27,444 bases of DNA from NCBI GenBank assembly GCA_964540025.1, contig CAZIKQ010000021.1, positions 1-27,444 on the forward strand, given 5' to 3'. Numbering within the stretch: the stretch's first letter is position 1; each line of letters opens with the position of its first letter. The notes beneath the pieces are model-generated. The model did no database searches. It had not been told where the DNA came from and saw only the letters and a program-made list of their open reading frames with translations. A program made the translations under genes and the position numbers. Shown one piece after another: positions 13,902 to 21,646 of this stretch. The stretch is from RGIG250 sp964540025 (GTDB lineage: Bacteria > Bacillota > Negativicutes > Selenomonadales > Selenomonadaceae).

Positions 13902-14072
13902 TTGGCCTATAAGATTGGTGATGCCTGCATTAAGTGCGGTTCTTGTGCAGCGACTTGCCCGGTCGGCGCAATTACTGAAGGGGAGAATCGTTACGAAATC
14001 AACCCTGATGTCTGCGTTGAGTGTGGCGCTTGTGCTGCTGGTTGCCCGGTAGAGGCTATCTCGGCTCCCTGA
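13902..14072 (+). CDS. 2[4Fe-4S] ferredoxin (clostridial type)
   Basis: Small electron carrier of 56 residues. Two classic cluster motifs are visible: CIKCGSCAATCP (Cys 9, 12, 15, 19) and CVECGACAAGCP (Cys 38, 41, 44, 48), with the pseudo-two-fold repeat VGAI / VEAI after each. This is the full length of clostridial-type ferredoxins. The start is TTG at 13902, 8 nt after GGGAGG (13888-13893), giving MAYKIGDACI; no ATG is available. It overlaps nothing but starts 0 nt after the preceding stop, so the two small genes are coupled. A strong terminator follows. The nearby MEP-pathway gene ispG encodes an Fe-S enzyme needing a low-potential donor, a plausible but unproven client. Confidence 0.93.
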   Translation: MAYKIGDACIKCGSCAATCPVGAITEGENRYEINPDVCVECGACAAGCPVEAISAP

Positions 14073-14082
14073 TTCAATGGAA

Positions 14083-14126
14083 AGCCCCTCTCACCGTTTT
14101 GTTTGCGGGAGAGGGGCTGTTTGTTT
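14083..14126 (+). terminator. Terminator after the ferredoxin gene
   Basis: A 10-bp stem AGCCCCTCTC (14083-14092) / GAGAGGGGCT (14109-14118), with extra CCG/CGG pairing possible inside, is followed by G-TTTG-TTT. It separates the pyrH-frr-ferredoxin group from uppS. Confidence 0.85.
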
Positions 14127-14162
14127 AATCGGAATCGGAAAATGTAGTTACGGAGAATAGAT

Positions 14163-14933
14163 ATGTGGCAGTCACTTTTCGGCAGGTCAGCCGAACAAGA
14201 CAACACCATTTTTGAAAAACTGGAAGGCTGTTCATTGCCTAAGCATACAGCAATTATTATGGATGGTAACGGCCGGTGGGCAAAGCTTAGAGGACTCGTT
14301 AGAACGGCCGGCCATACGGCGGGCGTTGATACGCTGCGCAATATTATAAAGGCGGCTGTTGATTTGAAGCTTGAGGCGCTGACTGTATACGCCTTCTCAA
14401 CAGAAAACTGGAAGCGTCCCGCTCCTGAGGTGGACTTTCTGATGACGCTTTTTTATGATTACCTGAAAAAAGAAATAGCAGAGATGAAGCGGGATAATGT
14501 GAAGCTGCGCTTTCTGGGAAGAATTGACGAGCTGCCAATAAAGCTCAGCCAGCTGGCTTATGAGGCGGTGGATGAGCTGAAAGATAACGAGGGACTTACC
14601 CTGTCTGTAGCCATGAATTATGGCGGACAGGATGAGCTGCTCAGAGCAGTTCGGAAGATTGTTGCTGCTAACAAAGATAAGGACAGGGAGATTACCCTGC
14701 AGGATGTGGAGAATAATTTAGACACTGCTGGACTGCCCCAGGTGGATCTGGTTATCAGGACCAGCGGTGATTTGCGCCTTAGCAATTTCCTTATTTGGCA
14801 GACTGCTTATGCCGAATTTTGGACTACAGAGAAGAATTGGCCTGATTTTACCCCAGAGGATTTTATTCAGGCGCTGTATGATTTCTCCCACCGCGAGCGG
14901 CGATTCGGTGGAGTGGAGGCCGTTAAATGCTGA
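14163..14933 (+). CDS. uppS: Undecaprenyl diphosphate synthase (cis-prenyltransferase)
   Basis: Adds isoprene units in cis to farnesyl diphosphate to make the C55 carrier for peptidoglycan and surface glycans. Motifs: IIMDGNGRWAKLRG (31-44, catalytic Asp34), RTAGHTAGVDTL (47-58), TVYAFSTENWKRP (74-86), VAMNYGGQDEL (149-159) and LVIRTSGDLRLSNFLIWQTA (196-215) with the diphosphate-binding arginines 199 and 205, followed by YAEFW. Length 256 is normal. CGGAGA (14151-14156) precedes the ATG. The C-terminus overlaps the cdsA ATG by 7 nt. Its product is the lipid carrier used by the WecA/TagO-like enzyme encoded at 6306-7352. Confidence 0.96.
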   Translation: MWQSLFGRSAEQDNTIFEKLEGCSLPKHTAIIMDGNGRWAKLRGLVRTAGHTAGVDTLRNIIKAAVDLKLEALTVYAFSTENWKRPAPEVDFLMTLFYDYLKKEIAEMKRDNVKLRFLGRIDELPIKLSQLAYEAVDELKDNEGLTLSVAMNYGGQDELLRAVRKIVAANKDKDREITLQDVENNLDTAGLPQVDLVIRTSGDLRLSNFLIWQTAYAEFWTTEKNWPDFTPEDFIQALYDFSHRERRFGGVEAVKC

Positions 14934-15751
14934 CTAGAATTGTATCCGGGGTTATAGGAATCGGCATAGCTGCTTTTGTTATCCAGACCGGAGGACTGGT
15001 TTTTGCTCTTTTTTGTCTTATGCTGATGCTGGTAGGTTACCAGGAATATGTAAAGGCATTTAAGAATATCGAGATGAATTTGTCCTGCTATGGGGCTATG
15101 GCTGCTCTGACTTTTATCTGGTTGGCGGCCTATTCAGCTGGCGTTTTGGGCTTGGTGGGGGCGGCGACCTTTGGGATTTTGGCGGTGCTGTCCCTGGCGG
15201 TTCTCCGCTACGGCAGGATGAATGTGGCGGAAACCCTTACCTCAGCTGCCGGGGTAGGTTACCTTGGCCTGACCTTGCCTTGTCTTATGCTTATCAGATA
15301 CAGCGGCGGGGTAAAGGTAGTCCAGTCCCCCTTTGGCACCATGGAGCTGGGCTGCGCACTCATCTGGCTGACTTTTGTCGGGACCTGGGCCAGCGATACA
15401 TTCGCATATTTTACCGGTTATCTCTTCGGGCGGCATAAGCTTTGCCCCAATGTCAGCCCCAAGAAAACGGTGGAGGGTTTTGTCGGAGGAATTATAGGTA
15501 CTGCCGCTTCTGTGGCCGCCTTGGGTTATTCCTTTGGTTTTGATCCCCGGTATTTGGCAATTCTTGGCGTACTGCAGTCATTAGTCGCATCATTGGGGGA
15601 TTTGGTGGAGTCCATTATCAAGCGGTACACAGGCATCAAGGATTCCGGTAATCTCATTCCCGGGCACGGCGGTGTCCTTGATCGCTTTGACAGCGTGATT
15701 TTTACTGCGCCCACTGTGTATTATTTTCTGTTTTTCCTGTTTGGAATTTAA
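14927..15751 (+). CDS. cdsA: Phosphatidate cytidylyltransferase (CDP-diglyceride synthase)
   Basis: Integral membrane enzyme making CDP-diacylglycerol from CTP and phosphatidic acid, the branch point to all phospholipids. Around seven or eight hydrophobic segments fill the 274 residues. Family features are WASDTFAYFTGYLFGRHKL (154-172), SPKKTVEGFVGG (177-188) and the C-terminal signature SIIKRYTGIKDSGNLIPGHG (229-248) followed by GVLDRFDS. The start overlaps the uppS stop by 7 nt, so the two are translated together. This uppS-cdsA-dxr-rseP order is widespread in bacteria. Confidence 0.95.
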   Translation: MLTRIVSGVIGIGIAAFVIQTGGLVFALFCLMLMLVGYQEYVKAFKNIEMNLSCYGAMAALTFIWLAAYSAGVLGLVGAATFGILAVLSLAVLRYGRMNVAETLTSAAGVGYLGLTLPCLMLIRYSGGVKVVQSPFGTMELGCALIWLTFVGTWASDTFAYFTGYLFGRHKLCPNVSPKKTVEGFVGGIIGTAASVAALGYSFGFDPRYLAILGVLQSLVASLGDLVESIIKRYTGIKDSGNLIPGHGGVLDRFDSVIFTAPTVYYFLFFLFGI

Positions 15752-15789
15752 TGAATCGCGGCGTTTCTTACTTCAAGGGCGGCAGGTTC

Positions 15790-15813
15790 ATTATCGCATA
15801 AACGAGCGATAAT
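15790..15813 (+). repeat. Perfect 8-bp inverted repeat between cdsA and dxr
   Basis: ATTATCGC (15790-15797) and GCGATAAT (15806-15813) are exact reverse complements with an 8-base loop ATAAACGA. A short T-rich stretch (ATATCTTTT) follows a few bases later. It could be a weak terminator, an mRNA processing hairpin or an operator. The gap has no clear promoter. Confidence 0.5.
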
Positions 15814-15865
15814 CATATCTTTTGCGCCAATGACGCCATCTGAAATGAAAAGAAAAGGGAAGTTT

Positions 15866-17077
15866 ATGATAGAGATAAAAAAACAGAAGAATATAGCCAT
15901 TCTCGGTTCCACCGGGTCTATTGGCCTTCAGACTCTTGATGTGGTACGTTCCCATCCGGAGTTGTTTACGGTAAAAGCTATTGCCGCTTATTCCAGTGAT
16001 GAATTGATGGAAAAGCAGCTGATGGAATTCAATCCGGAGTTGGCAGTGCTGGTAGACGAGGCGGCCGCTGACAGGCTCCGTCAACGGGTAGGGGGTAAAT
16101 ACAAGGGAAAAACGGAGATACTTTCGGGCGGTGAAGGTCTTATTGCGGCGGCAACCCTTGGCAGTATTGATACAGTCGTTACGTCTCTGATGGGTTTTGC
16201 CGGGCTGGCTCCTACGATGGCCGCTATAAAGGCCCATAAGCATATCGCATTGGCAAATAAGGAAACTCTCGTTGTAGCCGGCGAGCTGGTAATGAAGGCT
16301 GCCGCAGCTGAAGGGGTTGCCATTCTTCCGGTAGACAGCGAGCACTGCGCGCTCTTTCAGTGCCTTGAGGGCGAGCAGAAAAGCAAGATCAGCAAGCTGA
16401 TCATTACCGCTTCCGGCGGCCCGTTCCGCGGTAAAACTACCAGTGAGCTTACCGGTGTTACCGTCAGGGAATGTTTGGCTCATCCCACCTGGTCAATGGG
16501 CAGGAAGATCACCGTTGACTCGGCGACCCTTGTGAACAAGGGCCTGGAGGTTATCGAGGCTCATTGGCTTTATGATATTCCCTATGACAGAATTCAGGTA
16601 GTTATCCATCCTCAAAGTATAATTCATTCCATGGTTGAATATGTGGATGGAGCGGTTATGGCCCAGCTTGGGTCGACGGATATGCGGCTGCCTATTCAAT
16701 ACGCCCTTACCTATCCGGAAAGGCAGCCTGCGAAATGGCCACGGCTGGACTTCTGGCAGATGAAGGATCTTACCTTTGAAAAACCGGATATTGATACATT
16801 CCGAGGGCTAAAGATAGCTTGTCAGGCAGGTAAGGCCGGGGGAATAATGCCCTGTGTTTTCAACGGGGCGAATGAAATCGCTGTGGCGGAATTTCTGGCC
16901 GGGGAAATTGGCTTCCTCGACATATATGAAATCATTGAGCGGACGATAGAGGCGCAAGAGGCCCGGGAAAACTTCACCGGGGAGCTGAGCCTGGAGCTCT
17001 TGAACAGCGAAGACGCCTGGGCAAGGGAGTATGCCGGGAAAATAGTGAAAAATATGATTATCAAAGGGGGTAAGTGA
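15866..17077 (+). CDS. dxr: 1-deoxy-D-xylulose 5-phosphate reductoisomerase
   Basis: Second enzyme of the MEP isoprenoid pathway; rearranges and reduces DXP to 2-C-methyl-D-erythritol 4-phosphate with NADPH and a divalent metal. Motifs: the NADPH-binding ILGSTGSIGLQTLDVV (12-27), IALANKETLVVAGELV (127-142), PVDSEHCALFQCLEG (155-169, metal ligands Asp157 and Glu159), TASGGPFR (181-188), HPTWSMGRKITVDSATLVNK (206-225) then GLE with Glu228, and STDMRLPIQYALTYP. From the ATG at 15866 the protein has 403 residues. Earlier in-frame ATGs (15830, 15845) lack good ribosome sites, while AAGGGA (15855-15860) is spaced for 15866. The stop overlaps the rseP ATG. Confidence 0.95.
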   Translation: MIEIKKQKNIAILGSTGSIGLQTLDVVRSHPELFTVKAIAAYSSDELMEKQLMEFNPELAVLVDEAAADRLRQRVGGKYKGKTEILSGGEGLIAAATLGSIDTVVTSLMGFAGLAPTMAAIKAHKHIALANKETLVVAGELVMKAAAAEGVAILPVDSEHCALFQCLEGEQKSKISKLIITASGGPFRGKTTSELTGVTVRECLAHPTWSMGRKITVDSATLVNKGLEVIEAHWLYDIPYDRIQVVIHPQSIIHSMVEYVDGAVMAQLGSTDMRLPIQYALTYPERQPAKWPRLDFWQMKDLTFEKPDIDTFRGLKIACQAGKAGGIMPCVFNGANEIAVAEFLAGEIGFLDIYEIIERTIEAQEARENFTGELSLELLNSEDAWAREYAGKIVKNMIIKGGK

Positions 17078-18108
17078 TGGTTACCGTTTTTTCGGCCATT
17101 GTGGTCTTTGGCATTCTCGTTCTGATTCATGAGCTTGGTCATTTCGTAATGGCAAAAAAGACCGGGATGTTCGTGAGAGAATTTGCTATTGGTTTCGGAC
17201 CAAAGCTCATCAGCAGGAAATTTGGCGAAACTGTTTATTCTATTCGTTGCGTGCCACTGGGTGGATTTAATGATATAGCCGGGATGGATCCCAGTGATAG
17301 CGAGGCCGGGGAACGCGCTTACTACCGTAAGCCGATTTTACACCGCATGTCGGTCATTGTGGCTGGTGCGGCAATGAATTTGCTCCTGCCGGTGTTCCTG
17401 TTTTGGGGACTTATTTATTTTAATGGAATTCCTTCTCCGTCGCCCGAACCGGTGCTGGGACAAGTATTGAAAAATACACCGGCTTTTCGGGCTGGACTTA
17501 AAGATGGTGACAGGATCGTCAGCATGGACGGTCAGGAGATAAGCAGCTGGCAGGAGTTTACCACGCTGGTAAGAGACAGTGCCGGTCAGAGCTATAAAGT
17601 TGTATTTGAACGGAATGGAAAGCGGCAGGAAACTACTCTTACCCCGGAGTACAATGAACAGGCGAAAAGAGCCCTTGTTGGAGTCCACAGTGATGTTATC
17701 GTTAAGCAGGTGGGTGTGGTTGAGGCCTTTTCGTTGGCAGTCGAGCGGAATATGTTCATAATCAGCCGAATGGTTTCCGGAATTGGGGAGATTATTTCCG
17801 GGGATGCAGCCGGTGATGTTTCCGGGCCAATCGGCGTAGTTCAGATGACTGGAGAGATGGCTCAGGCCGGTATGCTGCCGCTGATAAATTTTGTGGCACT
17901 GCTGAGCCTTAATCTTGGCATCGTTAATCTTTTACCTATTCCGGCTCTGGACGGCGGTCATGTCATCGTGCTGCTTCTCGAAGCTATCCGGGGGAAGCCT
18001 TTGGGAGAAAAGGCGCTTGGTTATATTCAAATGGTGGGAATTGCCTGCCTTGCTACGATAATGCTGTTTGCTACAAAGAATGATATCGTGCGGATATTTT
18101 TCAAATGA
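17077..18108 (+). CDS. rseP: Site-2 zinc metalloprotease RseP/RasP
   Basis: Intramembrane protease that cleaves membrane-anchored anti-sigma factors and signal-peptide remnants. The first membrane helix carries the zinc motif HELGH (18-22). A PDZ domain occupies about 123-190 (LGQVLKNTPAFRAGLKDGDR). The second metal site is NLLPIPALDGGH (284-295, Asp292), with flanking hydrophobic helices near 95-115, 265-285 and 315-333. Only one PDZ domain is present, as in Gram-positive RasP; E. coli RseP has two. The 343 residues are complete. The ATG at 17077 shares its A with the dxr TGA; AAGGGGG (17064-17070) is 6 nt before it. An in-frame GTG at 17074 is less well spaced. Confidence 0.94.
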   Translation: MVTVFSAIVVFGILVLIHELGHFVMAKKTGMFVREFAIGFGPKLISRKFGETVYSIRCVPLGGFNDIAGMDPSDSEAGERAYYRKPILHRMSVIVAGAAMNLLLPVFLFWGLIYFNGIPSPSPEPVLGQVLKNTPAFRAGLKDGDRIVSMDGQEISSWQEFTTLVRDSAGQSYKVVFERNGKRQETTLTPEYNEQAKRALVGVHSDVIVKQVGVVEAFSLAVERNMFIISRMVSGIGEIISGDAAGDVSGPIGVVQMTGEMAQAGMLPLINFVALLSLNLGIVNLLPIPALDGGHVIVLLLEAIRGKPLGEKALGYIQMVGIACLATIMLFATKNDIVRIFFK

Positions 18109-18207
18109 GCGATGGCAATAGCTCTTTGGCATTGAGAGAATTCCGTCATTTGTTTGACAAGAAAAACACAGGATATATGTCTATAGCAAAAAAGGAAAGG
18201 GAACTGT

Positions 18208-19296
18208 ATGTCTGGCTGTGCAGAATATAATCGCAGGAATACCCGGCAAATAAAAATCGGCGGGATTCCAATCGGTGGAGGAGCCCAGATCTCCGTTCAG
18301 TCCATGACAAACACAAAGACAACGGATACGGCGGCCACCATTGCCCAGATAAATGCCCTCACGGCAGCCGGTTGTGATATTGTCCGTTTGGCGGTGCCGG
18401 ATATGGAAGCGGCTTTGAACCTTGGCAATATTATTGAAAAATCTCCCGTGCCCCTGGTGGCGGATATTCATTTTGATTATCGGCTTGCCCTTGAGGCAAT
18501 TAACCAGGGAATATCTGCCTTGCGGCTCAATCCGGGAAATATCGGAGACCATGAAAGGGTAAGACAGGTCGTAGCAGCGGCAAAGGCTGCGAATATACCT
18601 GTTCGGATCGGTGTCAATGCAGGGTCCCTTGATAAGAGGCTCCTGGAGAAATACGGCGGGGTCACGGCAGAGGCTCTGGTAGAGTCGGCTATGGAGCACG
18701 TCCACATTCTCGAAGGGCTTGATTTTTACGATATGAAAATATCCCTGAAGGCCCATGACGTGCCGTTGACATTAGCCGCCTACCGCCTCATGCACGAGAC
18801 GGTTGATTATCCCCTGCACCTTGGTATTACTGAGGCTGGTACGCCAACTACCGGCATAATAAAGTCTGCTGTTGGAATCGGCGCCCTGCTGGCGGAGGGG
18901 ATCGGGGATACTATCCGCATTTCTCTGACAGGTGATCCGGTCATCGAGGTGAAGGTGGCCAGAGAAATACTGAAGGCGCTGGGACTTAGAGAGTATGGTC
19001 CCACCCTTGTATCATGTCCTACCTGCGGCCGGACCAGTATCGATTTGCCGGCCATAGCGGCCAGGGTCGAGAAGCGGCTGGAAAAAATCAAAGAACCAAT
19101 CAGCGTCGCCGTCATGGGCTGCGTAGTCAATGGCCCCGGCGAGGCAAGGGATGCCGATGTGGGTATAGCCGGTGGCAAGGGGGAAGGTCTCGTCTTCCGT
19201 CATGGAGAAGTCCTCCGGAAGGTACCAGAGAGTGAACTGGTAGAAGAACTGTTCAGGGAAATAGATAATCTGCTGGCCGGGAAAAAATCAGTTTAA
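18208..19296 (+). CDS. ispG: 4-hydroxy-3-methylbut-2-en-1-yl diphosphate synthase (IspG/GcpE)
   Basis: Penultimate MEP-pathway enzyme; a [4Fe-4S] protein that opens the cyclic diphosphate to HMBPP using reduced ferredoxin or flavodoxin. The TIM-barrel part contains ISVQSMTNTKTTDT (28-41), VPLVADIHFDYRLAL (81-95), LRLNPGNIG (105-113), VRIGVNAGSLD (132-142) and LGITEAGTPTTG (205-216). The cluster ligands are Cys270 and Cys273 in SCPTCGRT and Cys305 in MGCVVNGPGEA, with Glu312. Length 362 is the typical compact bacterial form. AAAGGGA (18196-18202) precedes the ATG. A TTGACA at 18154-18159 suggests a possible local promoter, but no well-spaced -10 follows, so it may simply continue the dxr-rseP transcript. 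Confidence 0.96.
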   Translation: MSGCAEYNRRNTRQIKIGGIPIGGGAQISVQSMTNTKTTDTAATIAQINALTAAGCDIVRLAVPDMEAALNLGNIIEKSPVPLVADIHFDYRLALEAINQGISALRLNPGNIGDHERVRQVVAAAKAANIPVRIGVNAGSLDKRLLEKYGGVTAEALVESAMEHVHILEGLDFYDMKISLKAHDVPLTLAAYRLMHETVDYPLHLGITEAGTPTTGIIKSAVGIGALLAEGIGDTIRISLTGDPVIEVKVAREILKALGLREYGPTLVSCPTCGRTSIDLPAIAARVEKRLEKIKEPISVAVMGCVVNGPGEARDADVGIAGGKGEGLVFRHGEVLRKVPESELVEELFREIDNLLAGKKSV

Positions 19297-19331
19297 TATA
19301 ATTTGGAATAAAGACGAAAAGAGGAATATAA

Positions 19332-21044
19332 ATGCGAACGTCAAAGCTTTATGCCCCAACTCTCCGTGAAACTCCTGCCGAGGCAGAGGTGATCAGCCAC
19401 AAGCTGATGCTTCGGGCCGGTATGATCCGTAAGGCCGCCGGTGGTCTATATACATATCTTCCCCTGGCTTGGCGCACCTTGCGGAAAATCATGCAGATCG
19501 TCCGGGAAGAAATGGATGCTGCCGGTGGTCAGGAGATTGCCATGCCTATTGTCCAGCCGGCAGAAATCTGGCAGGAAACCGGCCGCTGGTCCGTGTACGG
19601 CGATGAGATGTTCCGGGTAAATGACCGTCATGGCCGAAATTTTTGCCTTGGTCCTACCCATGAAGAAATGATAACTACTCTTATCCGGGATGAGGTTCGT
19701 TCCTACAAGCAGCTGCCGCTGCTTCTTTATCAAATTCAAAACAAGTATCGCGATGAGATCCGGCCTCGCTTTGGTCTTATGCGCGGCCGTGAGTTCATAA
19801 TGAAGGATCTGTACTCCTTTGATAAGGATCAGGCGGGCATGGACGAATCATACAGGAAGATGTACGATGCCTACTGGCGCATCTTTGAGCGCATTGGCCT
19901 GAAGTTCCGTCCGGTGGAGGCGGATAACGGGGCTATCGGCGGCGGTCATTCCCATGAGTTTACCGTTTTGGCCGATGCCGGTGAGTCAAACATCGTTTAC
20001 TGCGATAAATGCGATTATGCCGCCAGCGATGAAAAAGCTGAGCTGCTTCCCATTACCCAGGAGCAGGAGGAAATGCGGCCTTTGACTAAGGTAGCGACAC
20101 CGGAAGCTCATACCATCGAGCTTCTCGTTGATTTCCTGAAGTGCGACATTAAGCGCACAATTAAGGCCGTGGCGTTCCAAACTGAGAAGGACGAGGTCGT
20201 CCTGGCTTTTGTCCGGGGAGATCATGACGTAAATGAAGTAAAGGTCATCAATGCGGTTGGAGCCATCGAGCTTCATATGGCCGAGGATGATGCGATTCGT
20301 GAAGCCGGCGGTATGCCGGGCTTCATGAGTCCCATTGGCATCAAGAAGGGGACAAAGGTTATCGTCGATACGACGGTAATGAATATGTTCAACGCAGTCA
20401 GCGGGGCAAATGAAAAGGATATGCACTACACCGGGGTGAACCCGGCCCGTGATTTTGATAAGAACGAGATTATTGTAATGGACATCCGGCTGATTAAGGA
20501 TGGGGATCCCTGTCCCCGCTGCGGCGGAACCGTTCACATGACCAGGGGTATTGAGGCCGGTCAGGTCTTCACCCTGGGGACAAAGTATTCCCGGGCGCTT
20601 CATGCAACGTATCTTGATGAGCAGGGCAGGGAGCAGCTGCTCATGATGGGCTGCTACGGCATCGGCGTTTCCCGGACAATGGCCGCAGCCATCGAGCAGT
20701 GCAATGATAAGGATGGTATCATTTGGCCCCGCAGCATAGCCCCCTACGAGGTAGTTGTTGTTCCAGTCAATGCAAAGGTACCCGAGCAGCTGGAGCTGGC
20801 GGAGGAAATTTACGAAGACCTTAAAAAGGCCGGTGTTGACGTAATAATTGACGATCGGAAGGAACGGGCCGGAGTAAAGTTTAAGGATTGCGACCTCATT
20901 GGTTATCCCCTTCGGATCACAGTTGGGCCAAAGGCGGTAGAAAACGACACCATAGAGTTGAAAGTCAGAAGGAATGGCGAAACGGCTGAGGCCGGTAAGG
21001 CCGGCGTCGTTGCCAAAGCGGTAGAGATGCTGAAGGATCTCTGA
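19332..21044 (+). CDS. proS: Prolyl-tRNA synthetase (bacterial type)
   Basis: Charges tRNA-Pro with proline. Class II catalytic core: the N-terminus MRTSKLYAPTLRETPAEAEV, motif 1 region around GLYTYLPLAWRTLRKI, motif 2 YRDEIRPRFGLMRGREFIMK (about 139-158) and motif 3 GIGVSRTMAAAIEQ (about 443-456). A roughly 180-residue insertion between motifs 2 and 3 (about 225-405) is the YbaK-like editing domain of bacterial ProRS, which removes misacylated alanine. The C-terminal anticodon-binding domain runs about 470-570. Length 570 is standard. It starts 35 nt after ispG with AGAGGA upstream and ends before a terminator, closing the uppS-cdsA-dxr-rseP-ispG-proS block. Confidence 0.97.
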   Translation: MRTSKLYAPTLRETPAEAEVISHKLMLRAGMIRKAAGGLYTYLPLAWRTLRKIMQIVREEMDAAGGQEIAMPIVQPAEIWQETGRWSVYGDEMFRVNDRHGRNFCLGPTHEEMITTLIRDEVRSYKQLPLLLYQIQNKYRDEIRPRFGLMRGREFIMKDLYSFDKDQAGMDESYRKMYDAYWRIFERIGLKFRPVEADNGAIGGGHSHEFTVLADAGESNIVYCDKCDYAASDEKAELLPITQEQEEMRPLTKVATPEAHTIELLVDFLKCDIKRTIKAVAFQTEKDEVVLAFVRGDHDVNEVKVINAVGAIELHMAEDDAIREAGGMPGFMSPIGIKKGTKVIVDTTVMNMFNAVSGANEKDMHYTGVNPARDFDKNEIIVMDIRLIKDGDPCPRCGGTVHMTRGIEAGQVFTLGTKYSRALHATYLDEQGREQLLMMGCYGIGVSRTMAAAIEQCNDKDGIIWPRSIAPYEVVVVPVNAKVPEQLELAEEIYEDLKKAGVDVIIDDRKERAGVKFKDCDLIGYPLRITVGPKAVENDTIELKVRRNGETAEAGKAGVVAKAVEMLKDL

Positions 21045-21054
21045 TTTTCCAAAG

Positions 21055-21089
21055 AAAAATGGAGCTGTTTTGAACGGCTCCATTTTTTT
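21055..21089 (+). terminator. Terminator after proS
   Basis: The stem AAAAATGGAGC (21055-21065) / GCTCCATTTTT (21077-21087) has a loop that can close further by T-G and G-C pairs. It is followed by a T run continuing to 21089. The A-rich 5' side means it could also act on the opposite strand. Confidence 0.88.
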
Positions 21090-21090
21090 C

Positions 21091-21119
21091 TTGTAATTAG
21101 TCAAAAAATCAGATACAAT
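21091..21119 (+). promoter_or_regulatory. Promoter of the ctsR operon
   Basis: TTGTAA (21091-21096), a 17-base spacer and TACAAT (21114-21119). CtsR-like half-sites lie in the spacer and around the predicted start (near 21126), as expected for an autorepressed promoter. Confidence 0.62.
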
Positions 21120-21137
21120 AAAGTCAAATAGTCAGTT
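21099..21137 (+). promoter_or_regulatory. Candidate CtsR operator half-sites
   Basis: AGTCAAA occurs at 21099-21105 and again at 21122-21128, the second immediately followed by a related AGTCAGTT (21130-21137). The known CtsR box is a heptamer RGTCAAA repeated directly at 10-bp spacing. Here the spacings are 23 bp and 8 bp, so the site is related but not canonical. Its placement across the promoter supports repression of ctsR-mcsA-mcsB-clpC. Confidence 0.5.
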
Positions 21138-21188
21138 AGAAGATTTAGAAAAATTTGTTTAGTTTTTTTTAGAATCGAGGTAGTTTCT

Positions 21189-21644
21189 ATGAGTAACATT
21201 GCAGATATGATAGAGGCTTACATTCTTCAGCGTCTGGCCCTGGAACAGAATGGACAGGTTGAGATCCGCCGCACCGATATTGCCGAGAAAATATCCTGCG
21301 CCCCGTCACAAATCAGCTATGTCCTGTCTACCCGCTTTACCCCGAAACGGGGGTTTGCGGTGGAGTCCCGCCGCGGTCTTGGCGGTTTTATTCGCATCGC
21401 TCAGGTTCCCATGCGGGAGATCGTCTACGAAGAAATGCTGGAGAAACTGGAAGATGATCCGCAATATGAAACCGTTCAGTCCATGGTAAGATATCTCCTT
21501 CAACACGAAATGATATCGAAGCGGGAAGCGGCTCTGGTCATGGCTTCGGTTACGGCTTCTTACGAGGCTATGGATCCGGAGAACCGGGTTCATTTATTGA
21601 AGTCCTTATTTTTGACTTTGGAGCATTACGGGGAGGAGGGATGA
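21189..21644 (+). CDS. ctsR: Transcriptional repressor CtsR
   Basis: Represses clp heat-shock genes and is inactivated by heat and by McsB. The N-terminal winged helix-turn-helix reads NIADMIEAYILQRL, IRRTDIAEKISCAPSQISYV (26-45) and STRFTPKRGFAVESRRGLGG (47-66), then FIRI (67-70). The wing, which in Bacillus CtsR is a run of four glycines that acts as thermosensor, is Gly-Leu-Gly-Gly here (63-66). The C-terminal dimerisation domain (about 80-148) contains YLLQHEMISKREAALVMASV. Length 151 is normal. GAGG (21177-21180) is 8 nt before the ATG. First gene of a four-gene operon behind a terminator and an apparently autoregulated promoter. Confidence 0.96.
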   Translation: MSNIADMIEAYILQRLALEQNGQVEIRRTDIAEKISCAPSQISYVLSTRFTPKRGFAVESRRGLGGFIRIAQVPMREIVYEEMLEKLEDDPQYETVQSMVRYLLQHEMISKREAALVMASVTASYEAMDPENRVHLLKSLFLTLEHYGEEG

Positions 21645-21646
21645 CA

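Noticed and set aside
18154..18186. Promoter for ispG built on TTGACA
   Set aside because: The -35 is perfect, but AT-rich -10 candidates are at 14 or 20 or more bases; kept only as a remark under ispG.
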